A stretch of 37,801 nucleotides of DNA from an uncultured Ignatzschineria sp. (GCA_947632245.1 CANRON010000165.1:1-37801); one strand, 5' to 3'; positions 9,715-20,722 are shown, counted from the first letter of the stretch. Notes: generated from the sequence alone by a model not told the origin. A program made the numbers and translations.

Positions 9715-9987
9715 ATGCCACGTTCTATAAAGAAAGGTCCATTTATCGATCATCATCTACAAAAGAAAGTAGATGAAGCGTTAGCTTCGAACAATCGTCG
9801 TCCAATTAAGACTTGGTCACGCCGTTCGATGATTCTTCCAGAAATGATTGGACTTACAATTGCCGTTCATAACGGTAAAATCCATGTGCCGATTTTAATC
9901 ACTGAAAACATGATTGGTCATAAGTTGGGTGAGTTTGCGCTTACTCGTACTTACCGTGGTCATGCTGCAGATAAAAAAGCACGTTAA
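9715..9987 (+). CDS. rpsS: 30S ribosomal protein S19
   Basis: [19 protein letters not shown]... Confidence 0.99.
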   Translation: MPRSIKKGPFIDHHLQKKVDEALASNNRRPIKTWSRRSMILPEMIGLTIAVHNGKIHVPILITENMIGHKLGEFALTRTYRGHAADKKAR

Positions 9988-10001
9988 TAAGGGGATAAAA
10001 T

Positions 10002-10334
10002 ATGGAAAGCAGAGCAATACATCGCCATGCGCGAATTTCTCCTCAGAAAGCGCGCTTAGTTGCGGATCAGGTACGTGGGTTACCTGTTGATCGTGCAGTT
10101 ACTTTATTGCAATTTAGTGATAAAAAAGCTGCTGATCTTATTCTTAAAGTATTAGAGTCTTCAATGCAAAATGCTGAGAATAACTTTGGTTTAGACATCG
10201 ATAACCTTTTTGTGAAAACAATCATGGTTGACGAGGGTCCACTTCTTAAAAGAATGCGTGCACGTGCTAAAGGCCGTGGAGATCGTATCCTTAAGAAGAC
10301 AAGTCACATCACAGTCATTGTTGCTGAAGCTTAA
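10002..10334 (+). CDS. rplV: 50S ribosomal protein L22
   Basis: [18 protein letters not shown]...[18 protein letters not shown]. Confidence 0.99.
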   Translation: MESRAIHRHARISPQKARLVADQVRGLPVDRAVTLLQFSDKKAADLILKVLESSMQNAENNFGLDIDNLFVKTIMVDEGPLLKRMRARAKGRGDRILKKTSHITVIVAEA

Positions 10335-10351
10335 TTAAGGAGTAGGTCAAA

Positions 10352-11044
10352 ATGGGTCAAAAAGTAAATCCAACCGGTATACGCTTAGGGATCTCAAAAG
10401 ACTGGAATTCGCGTTGGTACGCGGATTCTAAGAGCTTCCCTGAGTTTATTGAGTCTGACTTTAAAGTTAGAGAATATTTGAGAAAAAAACTTGCAGCTGC
10501 TGCGGTTTCTAAAATTCACATCAGTCGTCCTTCAAAATCTGCTCAAGTAGTTATTCATACTGCAAGACCAGGTGTTGTAATCGGTAAAAAAGGCGAAGAT
10601 ATTGAAGTTTTACGCAAAGAGTTATCTGCGATTATGGGCTGCCCTGTACATGTATCGATTCAAGAAGTAAGAAAACCTGAATTAGATGCGTACTTAGTTG
10701 CTGAAGGGATTGCTCAACAGTTAGAGCGCCGTGTAATGTTCAGAAGAGCAATGCGTCGTGCTGTAACGAACACAATGCGTCTTGGTGCAGAAGGTATTCG
10801 TGTAAACGTTGCAGGACGTTTAAATGGTGCTGAAATTGCGCGTGGCGAGTGGTATCGTGAAGGTCGTGTGCCATTGCATACATTCCGTGCAGATATTGAC
10901 TACGGAACAGCGGAAGCATTAACGACTTATGGTATTTTAGGTGTGAAAGTTTGGATCTATAAAGGTGAAGTTTTTGATTACCTCGCTGTAGAACAAGAAG
11001 AAGCGGCACCTAAAAAGAGAAATAGAAGAAGGAAAGGTGAGTAA
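10352..11044 (+). CDS. rpsC: 30S ribosomal protein S3
   Basis: [24 protein letters not shown]... Confidence 0.99.
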   Translation: MGQKVNPTGIRLGISKDWNSRWYADSKSFPEFIESDFKVREYLRKKLAAAAVSKIHISRPSKSAQVVIHTARPGVVIGKKGEDIEVLRKELSAIMGCPVHVSIQEVRKPELDAYLVAEGIAQQLERRVMFRRAMRRAVTNTMRLGAEGIRVNVAGRLNGAEIARGEWYREGRVPLHTFRADIDYGTAEALTTYGILGVKVWIYKGEVFDYLAVEQEEAAPKKRNRRRKGE

Positions 11045-11046
11045 TC

Positions 11047-11460
11047 ATGTTGCAACCAAAACGTACTAAATTTAGAAAAATGCGTAAAGGTCGTAACCGC
11101 GGTGTTGCGGCTGCAGGTAATAAGGTAGATTTCGGCGAATTCGGCTTGAAGTCTACTGAAAATGGCCGTATCAATGCTCGTGAAATCGAAGCAGCGCGTC
11201 GTGCGATTACTCGTTACATCCGTCGTGGTGGTAAAGTTTATATCCGTGTTTTTCCAGATGTTCCAATCACAGGTAAACCATTAGAAGTTCGAATGGGTAG
11301 TGGTAAAGGTAACGTTGAATACTGGGTAGCAAAAGTTCAACCAGGTCGTGTCCTTTTTGAAATTGAAGGTGTCACGGAAATTGTTGCTCGTGAAGCATTT
11401 AGACTTGCTTCAGCAAAGCTATCTGTTAAAACAGCGTTTGCTGAACGTACAGTTCTTTAA
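11047..11460 (+). CDS. rplP: 50S ribosomal protein L16
   Basis: [19 protein letters not shown]... Confidence 0.99.
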   Translation: MLQPKRTKFRKMRKGRNRGVAAAGNKVDFGEFGLKSTENGRINAREIEAARRAITRYIRRGGKVYIRVFPDVPITGKPLEVRMGSGKGNVEYWVAKVQPGRVLFEIEGVTEIVAREAFRLASAKLSVKTAFAERTVL

Positions 11461-11473
11461 GAGGTAAGGATCC

Positions 11474-11683
11474 ATGAGTAAAGTAACTAAAGCAACTTCA
11501 TTAAGAGACAAGTCTGTTGATGAGTTAAAAAACGAAAAGCTTGATTTGCAACGTGGTTTATTTAACCTTCGCATGCAAAAAGCGACTGGTCAGCTTACAA
11601 AGTCACACCAGTTTAAGGAATCTCGTAAGCAAATTGCGAGAATTAACTCAGTACTTGGTGAAAAAGAAGAGGGTGGTAAATAA
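11474..11683 (+). CDS. rpmC: 50S ribosomal protein L29
   Basis: [32 protein letters not shown]; position. Confidence 0.98.
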   Translation: MSKVTKATSLRDKSVDELKNEKLDLQRGLFNLRMQKATGQLTKSHQFKESRKQIARINSVLGEKEEGGK

Positions 11684-11952
11684 TGACTGCTGCTATTGAA
11701 CAACAACATGCTCGTACCGTAGTAGGTACAGTAGTTTCAAACAAAAGTGATAAAACCATTACTGTATATGTAGAAAGATTGGTAAAGCATCCTAAGTATC
11801 AAAAATACATTAAACGCTCTACAAAATTCTATGCGCATGATGAAGCGAATACATGTAACATCGGTGATATCGTTGAAATCAAACAAGTACGCCCTATTTC
11901 TAAGAAAAAAACTTGGGATTTAGTTCGTGTAGTTGAAGAGTCGAGAGGTTAA
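11683..11952 (+). CDS. rpsQ: 30S ribosomal protein S17
   Basis: [33 protein letters not shown]. Confidence 0.98.
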   Translation: MTAAIEQQHARTVVGTVVSNKSDKTITVYVERLVKHPKYQKYIKRSTKFYAHDEANTCNIGDIVEIKQVRPISKKKTWDLVRVVEESRG

Positions 11953-11954
11953 TA

Positions 11955-12323
11955 ATGATCCAGACGCAAACAGTTTTAGACGTAGCTGATAACTCTGGTG
12001 CACGTAAAGTTATGTGTATCAAAGTTCTTGGTGGTTCACATCGTCGATACGCGACCGTTGGAGATGTAATTAAAGTTTCTGTTAAAGAAGCAATTCCACG
12101 CGGCCGTGCGAAGAAAGGTGATGTATATAACGCAGTTGTAGTAAGAACACGCAAAGGTGTTCGTCGTCAAGATGGCTCGCTCATCAAGTTTGACGGTAAC
12201 GCGGCTGTTCTTCTTAATAATAACTTAGACCCAATCGGAACTCGTATCTTTGGCCCAGTAACTCGTGAGTTACGTGGTGAGAAGTTCATGAGAATCATTT
12301 CGCTTGCGCCTGAAGTTATTTAA
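11955..12323 (+). CDS. rplN: 50S ribosomal protein L14
   Basis: [28 protein letters not shown]. Confidence 0.99.
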   Translation: MIQTQTVLDVADNSGARKVMCIKVLGGSHRRYATVGDVIKVSVKEAIPRGRAKKGDVYNAVVVRTRKGVRRQDGSLIKFDGNAAVLLNNNLDPIGTRIFGPVTRELRGEKFMRIISLAPEVI

Positions 12324-12340
12324 TCAAGAGGGTAGTTAAT

Positions 12341-12676
12341 ATGACAAAAATCCGTAAAGGTGATGAAGTTGTAGTAATCACAGGTAATAGTAAAGGACAT
12401 CGTGGTACCGTTCTTGAAGTTGATGGAGATCGTGTGAAAGTAGCGGGTGCAAATAAAGTTACTAAGCATGTTAAACCAAATCCACAAATTGGTGTTGAAG
12501 GTGGTAGGGTTGAACAAGAATCTTTCATTCATATTTCAAATGTAATGATCTACAATCCTGAAACTAAAAAGCAAGATAAAATCAAGATCGAACAGACTGA
12601 AGTAACTCGTGAAAACGGTAAAACTAAGATTGTTCGTGAAAGAGTTTTGAAAGCAACAAATAAAAAAGTTGGCTAG
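12341..12676 (+). CDS. rplX: 50S ribosomal protein L24
   Basis: KIRKGDEVVVITGNSKGHRGTVLEV. Confidence 0.98.
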   Translation: MTKIRKGDEVVVITGNSKGHRGTVLEVDGDRVKVAGANKVTKHVKPNPQIGVEGGRVEQESFIHISNVMIYNPETKKQDKIKIEQTEVTRENGKTKIVRERVLKATNKKVG

Positions 12677-12705
12677 TTTAAATACTTTTGGTATTATAGC
12701 CAGCT
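12667..12705 (+). promoter_or_regulatory. stem-loop overlapping the rplX stop codon
   Basis: AGTTGGCTA/TAGCCAGCT (9 bp, one G-T wobble) with inner AATAC/GTATT. Confidence 0.55.
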
Positions 12706-12725
12706 CATTTTATAAATAATTACTG

Positions 12726-12769
12726 TGCCAAACAGGATGTATCGCATTAAAAGACATATCCGTTTGGCA
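12726..12769 (+). promoter_or_regulatory. long stem-loop in the rplE leader; candidate autoregulatory site
   Basis: TGCCAAAC(A)GGATGT / ATATCCGTTTGGCA: 14 paired positions with one bulged A and one G-T pair, ending just before the AAGGA Shine-Dalgarno. Confidence 0.6.
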
Positions 12770-12781
12770 TTAAGGAATATC

Positions 12782-13324
12782 ATGAAAGCAAGATTAAAAC
12801 AGTATTATGATGAAGTTGTAGTACCAAAACTCATTGAGGAGTTTGGCTACACTAATCCAATGGAAGTTCCTAGAATCACTAAGATCTCATTAAATATGGG
12901 TGTTGGTGAAGCGGTTCTTGATAAAAAAGTTATGGACAATGCAGTTGCTGAATTAACTGCGGTTTCAGGTCAGAAAGCACAAGTTACGCTTTCTAGAAAG
13001 TCTATAGCTGGATTTAAAATTCGTGATGGTTGGCCTGTAGGCTGCCGTGTTACGCTCCGCCGTACCACTATGTTCGAATTTTTAGATCGCTTAGTAAATA
13101 TCTCTTTACCTCGCGTACGCGATTTCCGTGGTGTAAGTGCTAAGTCATTTGATGGCCAAGGTAACTATAACTTCGGTATTAAAGAGCAGATCGTTTTCCC
13201 TGAAATCGAGTATGAAAAAGTAGACGCAACACGTGGTATGGATATTAGTATCGCTACATCTGCGAAAACTGACAAAGAAGCAAAAGCACTCCTTAGCGCT
13301 TTCAACTTCCCATTTCGTAATTAA
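12782..13324 (+). CDS. rplE: 50S ribosomal protein L5
   Basis: [35 protein letters not shown] at 12782 with SD preferred over GTG 12725. Confidence 0.97.
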   Translation: MKARLKQYYDEVVVPKLIEEFGYTNPMEVPRITKISLNMGVGEAVLDKKVMDNAVAELTAVSGQKAQVTLSRKSIAGFKIRDGWPVGCRVTLRRTTMFEFLDRLVNISLPRVRDFRGVSAKSFDGQGNYNFGIKEQIVFPEIEYEKVDATRGMDISIATSAKTDKEAKALLSAFNFPFRN

Positions 13325-13341
13325 TTATAGAGCAGGAAATT

Positions 13342-13647
13342 ATGGCTAAAGTATCAATGATTAATCGTGAAAAAAAGCGTGCTGAGCTAGTAGCTAAGTA
13401 TGCTGAAAAGCGCGAACAATTAAAAAACACTATTGTGAGTGTAGAAGCATCAGATGAAGATAAAGAAGCAGCAGTAATTGCGCTTCAGAAGTTACCAAGA
13501 GATTCTTCTCCATCTAGACGTCGTAGACGTTGCAGTATTACAGGTAGACCACACGGTGTATATCGTAAATTTGGTCTTGGTAGAAACAAGTTGAGAGAAA
13601 TCACTATGCGTGGTGATATTCCTGGCTTAAGAAAAGCTAGCTGGTAG
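13342..13647 (+). CDS. rpsN: 30S ribosomal protein S14 (long, zinc-independent form)
   Basis: [24 protein letters not shown]...[24 protein letters not shown]; 101 aa, no CxxC pairs. Confidence 0.98.
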   Translation: MAKVSMINREKKRAELVAKYAEKREQLKNTIVSVEASDEDKEAAVIALQKLPRDSSPSRRRRRCSITGRPHGVYRKFGLGRNKLREITMRGDIPGLRKASW

Positions 13648-13659
13648 GAGAATTTTATA

Positions 13660-14058
13660 ATGAGTATGCATGATCCAATTTCAGATATGCTAACCCGCAT
13701 TCGTAATGCGCAAACTTCTGAAAAAGTAAGTGTTGAAATGCCGTTTTCAACCTTAAAACAATCAATCGCAAATGTTCTTCTTGAAGAAGGGTATATTGCT
13801 GGAATCGATACAACTGGTGATAAGGCTTCTAATAAGAAGTTAGTTCTTACTTTGAAATATTATCAAGGTAAAGCAGTTATCGAGCGCATCCAGCGCGTAA
13901 GTAAACCAAGCCTCCGTGTATATCGTGACAAGAATAGCTTGCCACAAGTTCTTGGTGGTTTAGGTGTTGCTATTGTTTCTACTTCACAAGGCATGATGAC
14001 TGACCATAAAGCGAGATCTTTGTCGCTTGGTGGCGAAGTAATCTGCGTTGTTGCTTAA
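13660..14058 (+). CDS. rpsH: 30S ribosomal protein S8
   Basis: [18 protein letters not shown]... Confidence 0.98.
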   Translation: MSMHDPISDMLTRIRNAQTSEKVSVEMPFSTLKQSIANVLLEEGYIAGIDTTGDKASNKKLVLTLKYYQGKAVIERIQRVSKPSLRVYRDKNSLPQVLGGLGVAIVSTSQGMMTDHKARSLSLGGEVICVVA

Positions 14059-14070
14059 TAGGGGGTAAGG

Positions 14071-14607
14071 ATGTCACGTATAGCTAAACAGAATATTACT
14101 GTTCCAGCGGGTGTTGAAATCACTATCTCTGGTAACAATGTAAAAGCAAAAGGACCAAAGGGTGAGAATAGTCTTCAACTTCACTCTGCTGTTGGTCTTA
14201 AACAAGAAGGTACTGAGCTTGTAATCGTTCCAGATTTAGAGCAGAGCAAGGGCAGTTATGCAATTGCAGGTACAATGCGTTCACTCGTAAGTAATTTAGT
14301 GATCGGTGTATCTCAGGGCTTCGAAAGAAAATTAATTTTAAATGGTGTTGGATATCGTGCTTCGGCGCAAGGTGCCAATTTAAATCTCTCACTGGGTTTC
14401 TCTCATCCAGTCGTTCACGCTATGCCTGAAGGTGTTATTTGTGAAACTCCTACTCAAACTGAAATTTTAGTGAAGGGTGTGGATAAGCAAGTAGTCGGTC
14501 AAGTTGCAGCTAAGATTCGTGCATATAGACCACCTGAGCCTTATAAAGGTAAGGGCGTTCGTTATTCAGATGAAGTTGTTTCATTGAAAGAAGTTAAGAA
14601 GAAATAG
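14071..14607 (+). CDS. rplF: 50S ribosomal protein L6
   Basis: [19 protein letters not shown]...[16 protein letters not shown]. Confidence 0.99.
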   Translation: MSRIAKQNITVPAGVEITISGNNVKAKGPKGENSLQLHSAVGLKQEGTELVIVPDLEQSKGSYAIAGTMRSLVSNLVIGVSQGFERKLILNGVGYRASAQGANLNLSLGFSHPVVHAMPEGVICETPTQTEILVKGVDKQVVGQVAAKIRAYRPPEPYKGKGVRYSDEVVSLKEVKKK

Positions 14608-14616
14608 GTGAGAACG

Positions 14617-14970
14617 ATGAAAAAAAGAAACGCAAGATACAGAAGAAGCCTTAAGGCTCGTATCAAAATGAGAGAGTTGAAAGTAGATCGTTTAACGGTT
14701 CACAGAACTCCAAGACACATTTATGCACAGGTTATCAGCGGATGTGGTACTAAAGTATTAGCTGCGAGCTCAACGCTTGTAGCAGATGTTAAATCTCAAA
14801 TTGAGTACACTGGTAACGTTGATGCTGCAGCTGCGGTAGGTAAAGATATTGCTGTTAAAGCAAAAGCAGCAGGCGTAACGAATGTAGCTTTTGACCGTTC
14901 AGGGTTTAAATATCATGGCCGTGTTAAAGCTCTAGCAGATGCAGCTAGAGAAGCTGGATTAGAGTTTTAA
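14617..14970 (+). CDS. rplR: 50S ribosomal protein L18
   Basis: [20 protein letters not shown]...; ATG at 14617 preferred over GTG at 14608. Confidence 0.96.
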   Translation: MKKRNARYRRSLKARIKMRELKVDRLTVHRTPRHIYAQVISGCGTKVLAASSTLVADVKSQIEYTGNVDAAAAVGKDIAVKAKAAGVTNVAFDRSGFKYHGRVKALADAAREAGLEF

Positions 14971-14985
14971 TAAGGAAGGAATAAG

Positions 14986-15504
14986 ATGACTACAAAAGTT
15001 GAAAATCAAAATGCAGCTCCAGCTGCTGATGGTTACCAAGAGAAGCTTGTTACGGTAAACCGTGTTTCTAAAACCGTTAAAGGTGGTAGACAATTCGCAT
15101 TTGCTGCATTGACAGTTGTTGGTGACGGTAATGGTAAAATTGGTTATGGTTATGCCAAATCAAAAGAAGTGCCTGTTGCAATCAAAAAATCAATTGAACA
15201 AGCTAAGCGTAACATCAAGCATGTGTCTTTAAATGGTGGTACACTTCAGTATTCAGTAACTGGTGTTCATAATGCTGCGCGCGTCTATATGCAACCAGCT
15301 TCTGAAGGTACTGGTGTAATCGCGGGTGGTGCAATGCGTGCTGTTTTCGAAGTTGCTGGTGTTAAAGATGTACTTGCTAAGTGCCAAAACTCACGTAACC
15401 CAGTAAACGTTGTGCAAGCAACTATCAAAGGTTTAGCTTCAATGCTCACTCCTGAAGAGATTGCTGCTAAACGTGGTAAATCTGTAGAAGATATCAGAGG
15501 GTAA
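14986..15504 (+). CDS. rpsE: 30S ribosomal protein S5
   Basis: [47 protein letters not shown]. Confidence 0.99.
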   Translation: MTTKVENQNAAPAADGYQEKLVTVNRVSKTVKGGRQFAFAALTVVGDGNGKIGYGYAKSKEVPVAIKKSIEQAKRNIKHVSLNGGTLQYSVTGVHNAARVYMQPASEGTGVIAGGAMRAVFEVAGVKDVLAKCQNSRNPVNVVQATIKGLASMLTPEEIAAKRGKSVEDIRG

Positions 15505-15507
15505 GTT

Positions 15508-15687
15508 ATGACACAGAAAACTGTAAAAGTAACGCTTGTAAAGAGCACTAACAGCCGTCTTCAATCACATCGTGATTGTGTTAAAGGATTAGGCTTACGT
15601 CGCCTTCACCATACTGTTGAGGTGTTAGCTACACCTGAAAACATGGGGATGATTAATAAAGTTGCTTACTTGCTTAAAGTAGAGTAA
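15508..15687 (+). CDS. rpmD: 50S ribosomal protein L30 (59 aa, below the ORF-track cutoff)
   Basis: Own translation: [59 protein letters not shown]. Confidence 0.97.
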   Translation: MTQKTVKVTLVKSTNSRLQSHRDCVKGLGLRRLHHTVEVLATPENMGMINKVAYLLKVE

Positions 15688-15705
15688 TTGGGAATAGGTA
15701 TACAA

Positions 15706-16140
15706 ATGAAATTAAATACATTAAAACCTGCATTTGGTAGTAAATCTAACCCTAAACGTGTTGGTCGTGGTTGTGGTTCTGGCTTAGGTAAAACAGCTGG
15801 TCGCGGTCATAAAGGTCAACATTCACGTTCAGGTGGATACCATAAAGTAGGATTCGAAGGCGGACAACAGCCTTTACAAAGAAGATTGCCTAAAGTTGGT
15901 TTCAACTCACAGATCGGTTTAGTAAGTGTAGAAGTTCCATTATCAGCACTTAATAAAGTGGAAGGAAATGTCATTACATTTACTTCACTTGTCGATAGCA
16001 ATGTTATTCCTGCGAAATATACTCGTGCGAAGGTCATGCTCTCTGGTGAAATTAATAAAGCAATTACCTTAAAAGGTATCCATGTTACTAAGGGCGCTAA
16101 AGCTGCGATCGAAGCTGCTGGTGGCTCTGTCGAAGAGTAA
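15706..16140 (+). CDS. rplO: 50S ribosomal protein L15
   Basis: [41 protein letters not shown] at 15706. Confidence 0.98.
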   Translation: MKLNTLKPAFGSKSNPKRVGRGCGSGLGKTAGRGHKGQHSRSGGYHKVGFEGGQQPLQRRLPKVGFNSQIGLVSVEVPLSALNKVEGNVITFTSLVDSNVIPAKYTRAKVMLSGEINKAITLKGIHVTKGAKAAIEAAGGSVEE

Positions 16141-16142
16141 AT

Positions 16143-17567
16143 ATGCAAAAAAATCAAGTAGGGGCTAATAACCTCGGACGTTTTTCAGGACTCTTGTCAA
16201 GACTATGGTTTTTAGTCTTGGCATTAGTAGTCTATAGAATTGGGGTCTATATCACATTGCCGGGTATTGATGCTGTTACGCTTTCAGATGTTATGGAACA
16301 GCAGGGTCAACAGGGTGGTATATCTGCGATGATCAATCTCTTCTCAGGTGGTGCATTTGAGAAGATGTCTGTGTTTATGTTAGGGGTAATGCCTTACATC
16401 ACGGCTTCGATTGTGATACAGATGTTATCTGTGGTTTATTCCCCGCTCGAGCAACTTAAGAAAGAGGGTGAGGCGGGTCGTCGAAAGATGACGCAATATA
16501 CTCGATACATGACAATTGCTTTCGGGGTTGTGCAAGGGATCGTGTATTCGATTGCAATCATGAACGGTGGATTTGTTAATGCTGAGTTAGTGGTTATACC
16601 ACCAGTATTATTTGTCACCTTATCAACTTTGACCCTCGTCACTGGTACGATGTTCTTAGTATGGTTAGGGGAGCAAATTACCGAAAGAGGTATTGGTAAC
16701 GGTATTTCTATGATTATCTTTGCCAGCATTCTAATGGGAATACCGTCTTCGGTTGCGTTCCTATTTGAAACTGCTACCACCCAAGGTGGCGCAATGTGGT
16801 TGTTGATAGCAGTGTTCTTTCTGCTTATTCTTGCAGTCATTTTTGTCATTGTCTTCATTGAAAGAGGGCAGCGCAGAATTACGATTCAATATGCAAGAAG
16901 ACAACAGGGAAGACAGATGTCAATTGGTAACCAAACCAATCACCTTCCATTAAAACTCAATATGTCGGGAGTTATACCGGCAATCTTCGGTTCGGCGTTT
17001 CTTTCCTTTGTTTACACCATTAGTACTGGTTTGAGCAAAGTGAACGTGCCAGAATTGACTGACGCGGATACAGGGCTTTGGGGGAGCTTTAGCTACTACG
17101 TATCCTTGACACTTAATAAGCTCGGATTTTATGGAGTTAAGTACTTCTCTATAGGTCAGCCTGCATATATGATTCTTTTTGCAGGTCTAATAATCTTCTT
17201 CTGTTTCTTCTATACTGCTATGCAGTTTAACTCGAAAGAGACAGCGGAAAACCTTAAGAGAAATGGTGGTTTTATACCCGGAATTCGTCCAGGGATTCAT
17301 ACTTCGCAATATTTAGATAGAGTATTAACGCGTATCACGCTTTGGGGCTCACTCTATATTACGATTATATGTTTACTCCCGGAATTCTTTAATGGTATTA
17401 GCCCCGTGCAAATGTACTTCGGTGGTACTTCTATCCTAATTGCAGTTGTTGTAGTGATGGATCTGGTAACACAAATTCAGGCGTTATTAATGTCTCAGCA
17501 GTATGAGTCTTTAATGAAGAAAGCAAATATTAGTTCAGCATTGAATGGAACCCCACCAAACTTTTAG
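16143..17567 (+). CDS. secY: preprotein translocase subunit SecY
   Basis: SecY motifs and position (after rplO); 474 aa. Confidence 0.98.
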   Translation: MQKNQVGANNLGRFSGLLSRLWFLVLALVVYRIGVYITLPGIDAVTLSDVMEQQGQQGGISAMINLFSGGAFEKMSVFMLGVMPYITASIVIQMLSVVYSPLEQLKKEGEAGRRKMTQYTRYMTIAFGVVQGIVYSIAIMNGGFVNAELVVIPPVLFVTLSTLTLVTGTMFLVWLGEQITERGIGNGISMIIFASILMGIPSSVAFLFETATTQGGAMWLLIAVFFLLILAVIFVIVFIERGQRRITIQYARRQQGRQMSIGNQTNHLPLKLNMSGVIPAIFGSAFLSFVYTISTGLSKVNVPELTDADTGLWGSFSYYVSLTLNKLGFYGVKYFSIGQPAYMILFAGLIIFFCFFYTAMQFNSKETAENLKRNGGFIPGIRPGIHTSQYLDRVLTRITLWGSLYITIICLLPEFFNGISPVQMYFGGTSILIAVVVVMDLVTQIQALLMSQQYESLMKKANISSALNGTPPNF

Positions 17568-17587
17568 TAAAATTATCGGAGTAGAAA

Positions 17588-17701
17588 ATGAAAGTAAGAG
17601 CGTCGGTTAAGAAAATATGCCGCAAATGTAAGATTGTAAAACGTAGTGGTGTTGTACGAGTTATCTGTGAAGATGGTCGTCATAAACAACGTCAAGGCTA
17701 A
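17588..17701 (+). CDS. rpmJ: 50S ribosomal protein L36 (37 aa, zinc-type)
   Basis: Own translation: [37 protein letters not shown]. Confidence 0.98.
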   Translation: MKVRASVKKICRKCKIVKRSGVVRVICEDGRHKQRQG

Positions 17702-17723
17702 TTATATTGAGTAATTTTAATTT

Positions 17724-17747
17724 ATCAGGTAGAATAATCTGCTTGAT
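17724..17747 (+). promoter_or_regulatory. stem-loop in the rpsM leader
   Basis: ATCAGGTAG-aataat-CTGCTTGAT, 9 bp with two G-T wobbles. Confidence 0.4.
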
Positions 17748-17769
17748 ATGATTTTAGGATAGGTTTTAT

Positions 17770-18123
17770 ATGGCACGTATAGCAGGTATCAACATACCAG
17801 TAGCAAAGCATGTGATTATTTCACTGCAATCAATTTATGGCGTTGGGCCAACAAGAGCAGCAGCAATCTGTGCAGCAGCAAATGTTGAACCAACGACAAA
17901 AGTAAAAGACTTAACAGATGAACAAGTTGATGCACTCCGTGCTCAAGTTGGTGAGTATGCTGTTGAAGGTGACTTACGTCGTGAAGTATCACTAAACATT
18001 AAGCGTCTAATGGATCTCGGTTGTAACCGTGGTATCCGTCACCGCCGTAGCTTGCCTGTAAGAGGACAACGCACAAAAACAAATGCGCGTACTCGTAAGG
18101 GTCCAAGAAGACTTGTTAAATAA
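17770..18123 (+). CDS. rpsM: 30S ribosomal protein S13
   Basis: [30 protein letters not shown]. Confidence 0.99.
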   Translation: MARIAGINIPVAKHVIISLQSIYGVGPTRAAAICAAANVEPTTKVKDLTDEQVDALRAQVGEYAVEGDLRREVSLNIKRLMDLGCNRGIRHRRSLPVRGQRTKTNARTRKGPRRLVK

Positions 18124-18144
18124 TTTGTTAGGGAAATTTTAAAA

Positions 18145-18534
18145 ATGGCAAAACCTTCAGTAAAAACGCGTAAGCGCGTTAGAAGAAGTGTTGTAGATGG
18201 CATTGCGCATGTACATGCATCATTCAATAACACAATCGTGACTATCTCAGACCGTCAAGGTAATGTATTATCTTGGGCAACTGCGGGTGGTTCAGGCTTC
18301 CGTGGTTCAAGAAAATCTACTCCTTTCGCTGCTCAAGTAGCTGCTGAAAGAGCGGGTACAGTAGCTCAAGAATATGGTCTTAAAAATTTAGACGTTAATA
18401 TCAGTGGTCCTGGCCCTGGTCGTGACTCTTCAGTTCGTGCATTAAGCGCGATCGGTTATAAGATCACTAGTATCTCTGATGTGACACCAATCCCACATAA
18501 TGGATGTCGCCCGCCTAAAAAGCGCAGAGTGTAA
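18145..18534 (+). CDS. rpsK: 30S ribosomal protein S11
   Basis: [22 protein letters not shown]...[13 protein letters not shown]. Confidence 0.99.
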   Translation: MAKPSVKTRKRVRRSVVDGIAHVHASFNNTIVTISDRQGNVLSWATAGGSGFRGSRKSTPFAAQVAAERAGTVAQEYGLKNLDVNISGPGPGRDSSVRALSAIGYKITSISDVTPIPHNGCRPPKKRRV

Positions 18535-18559
18535 TTAAATTTTTAAGGAGTAGATAGTC

Positions 18560-19180
18560 ATGGCACGTTATATTGGCCCAAAATGTAAGTTAGCAAGACG
18601 TGAAGGTGTAGACCTTCATTTGAAGTCTGGCGCACGTTCTTTCGAATCAAAATGTAAGCATGACAGAGCACCTGGTCAGCACGGCGCAAAACCTGGCCGT
18701 ACTTCTGACTATGGTCTTCAGTTACGCGAAAAACAAAAATTAAAAAGAATTTATGGCGTTTTAGAAAAACAATTCCATCTTTACTATAAAGAAGCTGACC
18801 GTCGTAAAGGATCTACAGGTGAGAACCTTCTTAAGATTCTTGAAGGCCGTTTAGATAACGTAGTTTATCGTATGGGATTTGCTGCAACTCGTGCAGAAGC
18901 ACGTCAGTTAGTAAGCCATAATTCAATTCAAGTAAATGGTGAGAAGGTAAATATTCCTTCATACCAATTAAAAGCGACTGATACAGTTTCAATTCGTGAG
19001 CGCTCTAAGAAGCAAGCTCGTATTGCATTTGCTATGGATTTAGCAGAAGCAAACGGCCTCGTTGATTGGGTTTCAGTTGATAAGACCAAAATGGAAGGCG
19101 AGTTTAAACGTGTTCCTGAACGTTCAGATTTACCAGCAGATATTAACGAGTCATTAGTAGTAGAGTTGTACTCAAAATAA
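18560..19180 (+). CDS. rpsD: 30S ribosomal protein S4
   Basis: [19 protein letters not shown]... Confidence 0.99.
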   Translation: MARYIGPKCKLARREGVDLHLKSGARSFESKCKHDRAPGQHGAKPGRTSDYGLQLREKQKLKRIYGVLEKQFHLYYKEADRRKGSTGENLLKILEGRLDNVVYRMGFAATRAEARQLVSHNSIQVNGEKVNIPSYQLKATDTVSIRERSKKQARIAFAMDLAEANGLVDWVSVDKTKMEGEFKRVPERSDLPADINESLVVELYSK

Positions 19181-19218
19181 TAAGCATATTGGTTTTATTT
19201 CGTTCCTTCTTATTATTT
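19175..19218 (+). promoter_or_regulatory. 10-bp perfect AT-rich inverted repeat spanning the rpsD stop, upstream of rpoA
   Basis: AAATAATAAG ... CTTATTATTT, 24-nt loop. Confidence 0.35.
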
Positions 19219-19239
19219 AGATCAATCGGGTAAGTACAT

Positions 19240-20244
19240 ATGGCTTTAAATGAGTTGTTAACTCCACGTATTGTGGAGATCAAAACCGACGAAAACCACT
19301 TTTCTGAAATATCGTTAGAGCCTCTTGAGAGGGGCTTTGCGCATACTTTAGGGAATGCACTCCGTCGTATTCTGCTATCTTCGATGCCTGGTGCAGCGAT
19401 TACAGAATGTGAAATTGATGGTGTTTCGAAAGAATATTCAGCAATTCCAGGGATGCATGAGGACGTTATCGATCTTCTGCAGAACTTAAAAGGAATCGCG
19501 ATTATTCTTCATGATGCTCCAGAAGCGTACATCACCTTAGAAAAGAAAGGTAGTGGCGTGATTACTGCGGGAGATTTAGATCTTCCACATAATATCGAAA
19601 TCATCAATCCTGAACATGTAATTGCAAACCTCACTTCAAGTGGATCTGTGAAGATGCGCCTTAAAGTGGAAAGTGGCAGAGGATATAGTACAGCTGCTAA
19701 CCGTGAAAACGAAGCAGGGGATAGCTCTTCTATCGCACTTGGTTTATTTAAGTTAGACACGACTTTTAGTCCTGTTAACCGCGTTAGCTACCGTGTAGAA
19801 ACTGCACGTGTTGAACAACGTACTGACTTAGATAAGCTAGTGATTGCGTTAGAGACTAACGGAACTTTAGATCCTGAGCAAGCTCTTCGCAATGCTGCGA
19901 CAATTCTTCATGAGCAATTAAGCGTCTTTGTTGACCTTAAACCAATGCCTGAAGAAGAGCCTGTTGAGGAAGAACCAGAGTTTGAAATCGATCCTACGCT
20001 GTTAAGACCTGTTGATGATTTAGAGTTAACTGTTCGTTCTGCCAACTGTTTGAAAGCAGAAAGTGTGTATTACATTGGTGATCTGATTCAGAAGACAGAG
20101 ACAGAGCTACTTAAAACACCTAATCTTGGTAAAAAATCATTAACAGAGATTAAAGATGTGTTGGCGCAATATGGACTCTCATTAGGTATGACGCTAGATA
20201 ACTGGCCGCCGCCTAATTTAGATACAACTAAGCCACCAGCATAA
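19240..20244 (+). CDS. rpoA: DNA-directed RNA polymerase alpha subunit
   Basis: [29 protein letters not shown]; alpha-[30 protein letters not shown]. Confidence 0.99.
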   Translation: MALNELLTPRIVEIKTDENHFSEISLEPLERGFAHTLGNALRRILLSSMPGAAITECEIDGVSKEYSAIPGMHEDVIDLLQNLKGIAIILHDAPEAYITLEKKGSGVITAGDLDLPHNIEIINPEHVIANLTSSGSVKMRLKVESGRGYSTAANRENEAGDSSSIALGLFKLDTTFSPVNRVSYRVETARVEQRTDLDKLVIALETNGTLDPEQALRNAATILHEQLSVFVDLKPMPEEEPVEEEPEFEIDPTLLRPVDDLELTVRSANCLKAESVYYIGDLIQKTETELLKTPNLGKKSLTEIKDVLAQYGLSLGMTLDNWPPPNLDTTKPPA

Positions 20245-20272
20245 TTTAGTTATTTGAATAGGAATTATAAAA

Positions 20273-20659
20273 ATGCGTCATCGTAAAGCAGGTCGTGCAT
20301 TTAGTCGCACATCAGCACATAGAAAAGCAATGTTCAAAAATATGTCAGTATCTATTCTTGAGCATGAAATCATCAAGACAACTCTCCCAAAAGCGAAAGA
20401 GCTTCGTGGTGAAGTTGAACCTTTAGTTACACTTGCAAAAGTGGATACAGTCGCTAATCGCCGTAAAGCATTTGCAACTTTGAGATCACGTGAAATGGTT
20501 ACTAAACTTTTCGAAGTTTACGGCCCACTTTTCAAAGAGCGTAATGGTGGTTATCTTCGTATTTTAAAATGTGGTTTCCGCCCAGGGGATAATGCTCCTA
20601 TGGCATACATTGAGTTTGTTGAGCGTCCAGCAAAAACAAATGCAGCTGATGCCAGCTAA
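20273..20659 (+). CDS. rplQ: 50S ribosomal protein L17
   Basis: [24 protein letters not shown]. Confidence 0.99.
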   Translation: MRHRKAGRAFSRTSAHRKAMFKNMSVSILEHEIIKTTLPKAKELRGEVEPLVTLAKVDTVANRRKAFATLRSREMVTKLFEVYGPLFKERNGGYLRILKCGFRPGDNAPMAYIEFVERPAKTNAADAS

Positions 20660-20676
20660 ACCATAGATTATTTATT

Positions 20677-20705
20677 AGCCGGTTATTTTTATAGCCGGCT
20701 TTTTT
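20677..20705 (+). terminator. Rho-independent terminator after rplQ
   Basis: AGCCGGTTAT-tttt-ATAGCCGGCT (10 bp, one G-T) then T tract. Confidence 0.85.
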
Positions 20706-20722
20706 ATTTAGCGGTATTTAAG

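Noticed and set aside
16436-16858. 140-aa minus-strand ORF antisense to secY
   Set aside because: Entirely inside secY on the opposite strand; no recognisable protein signature or start signal.
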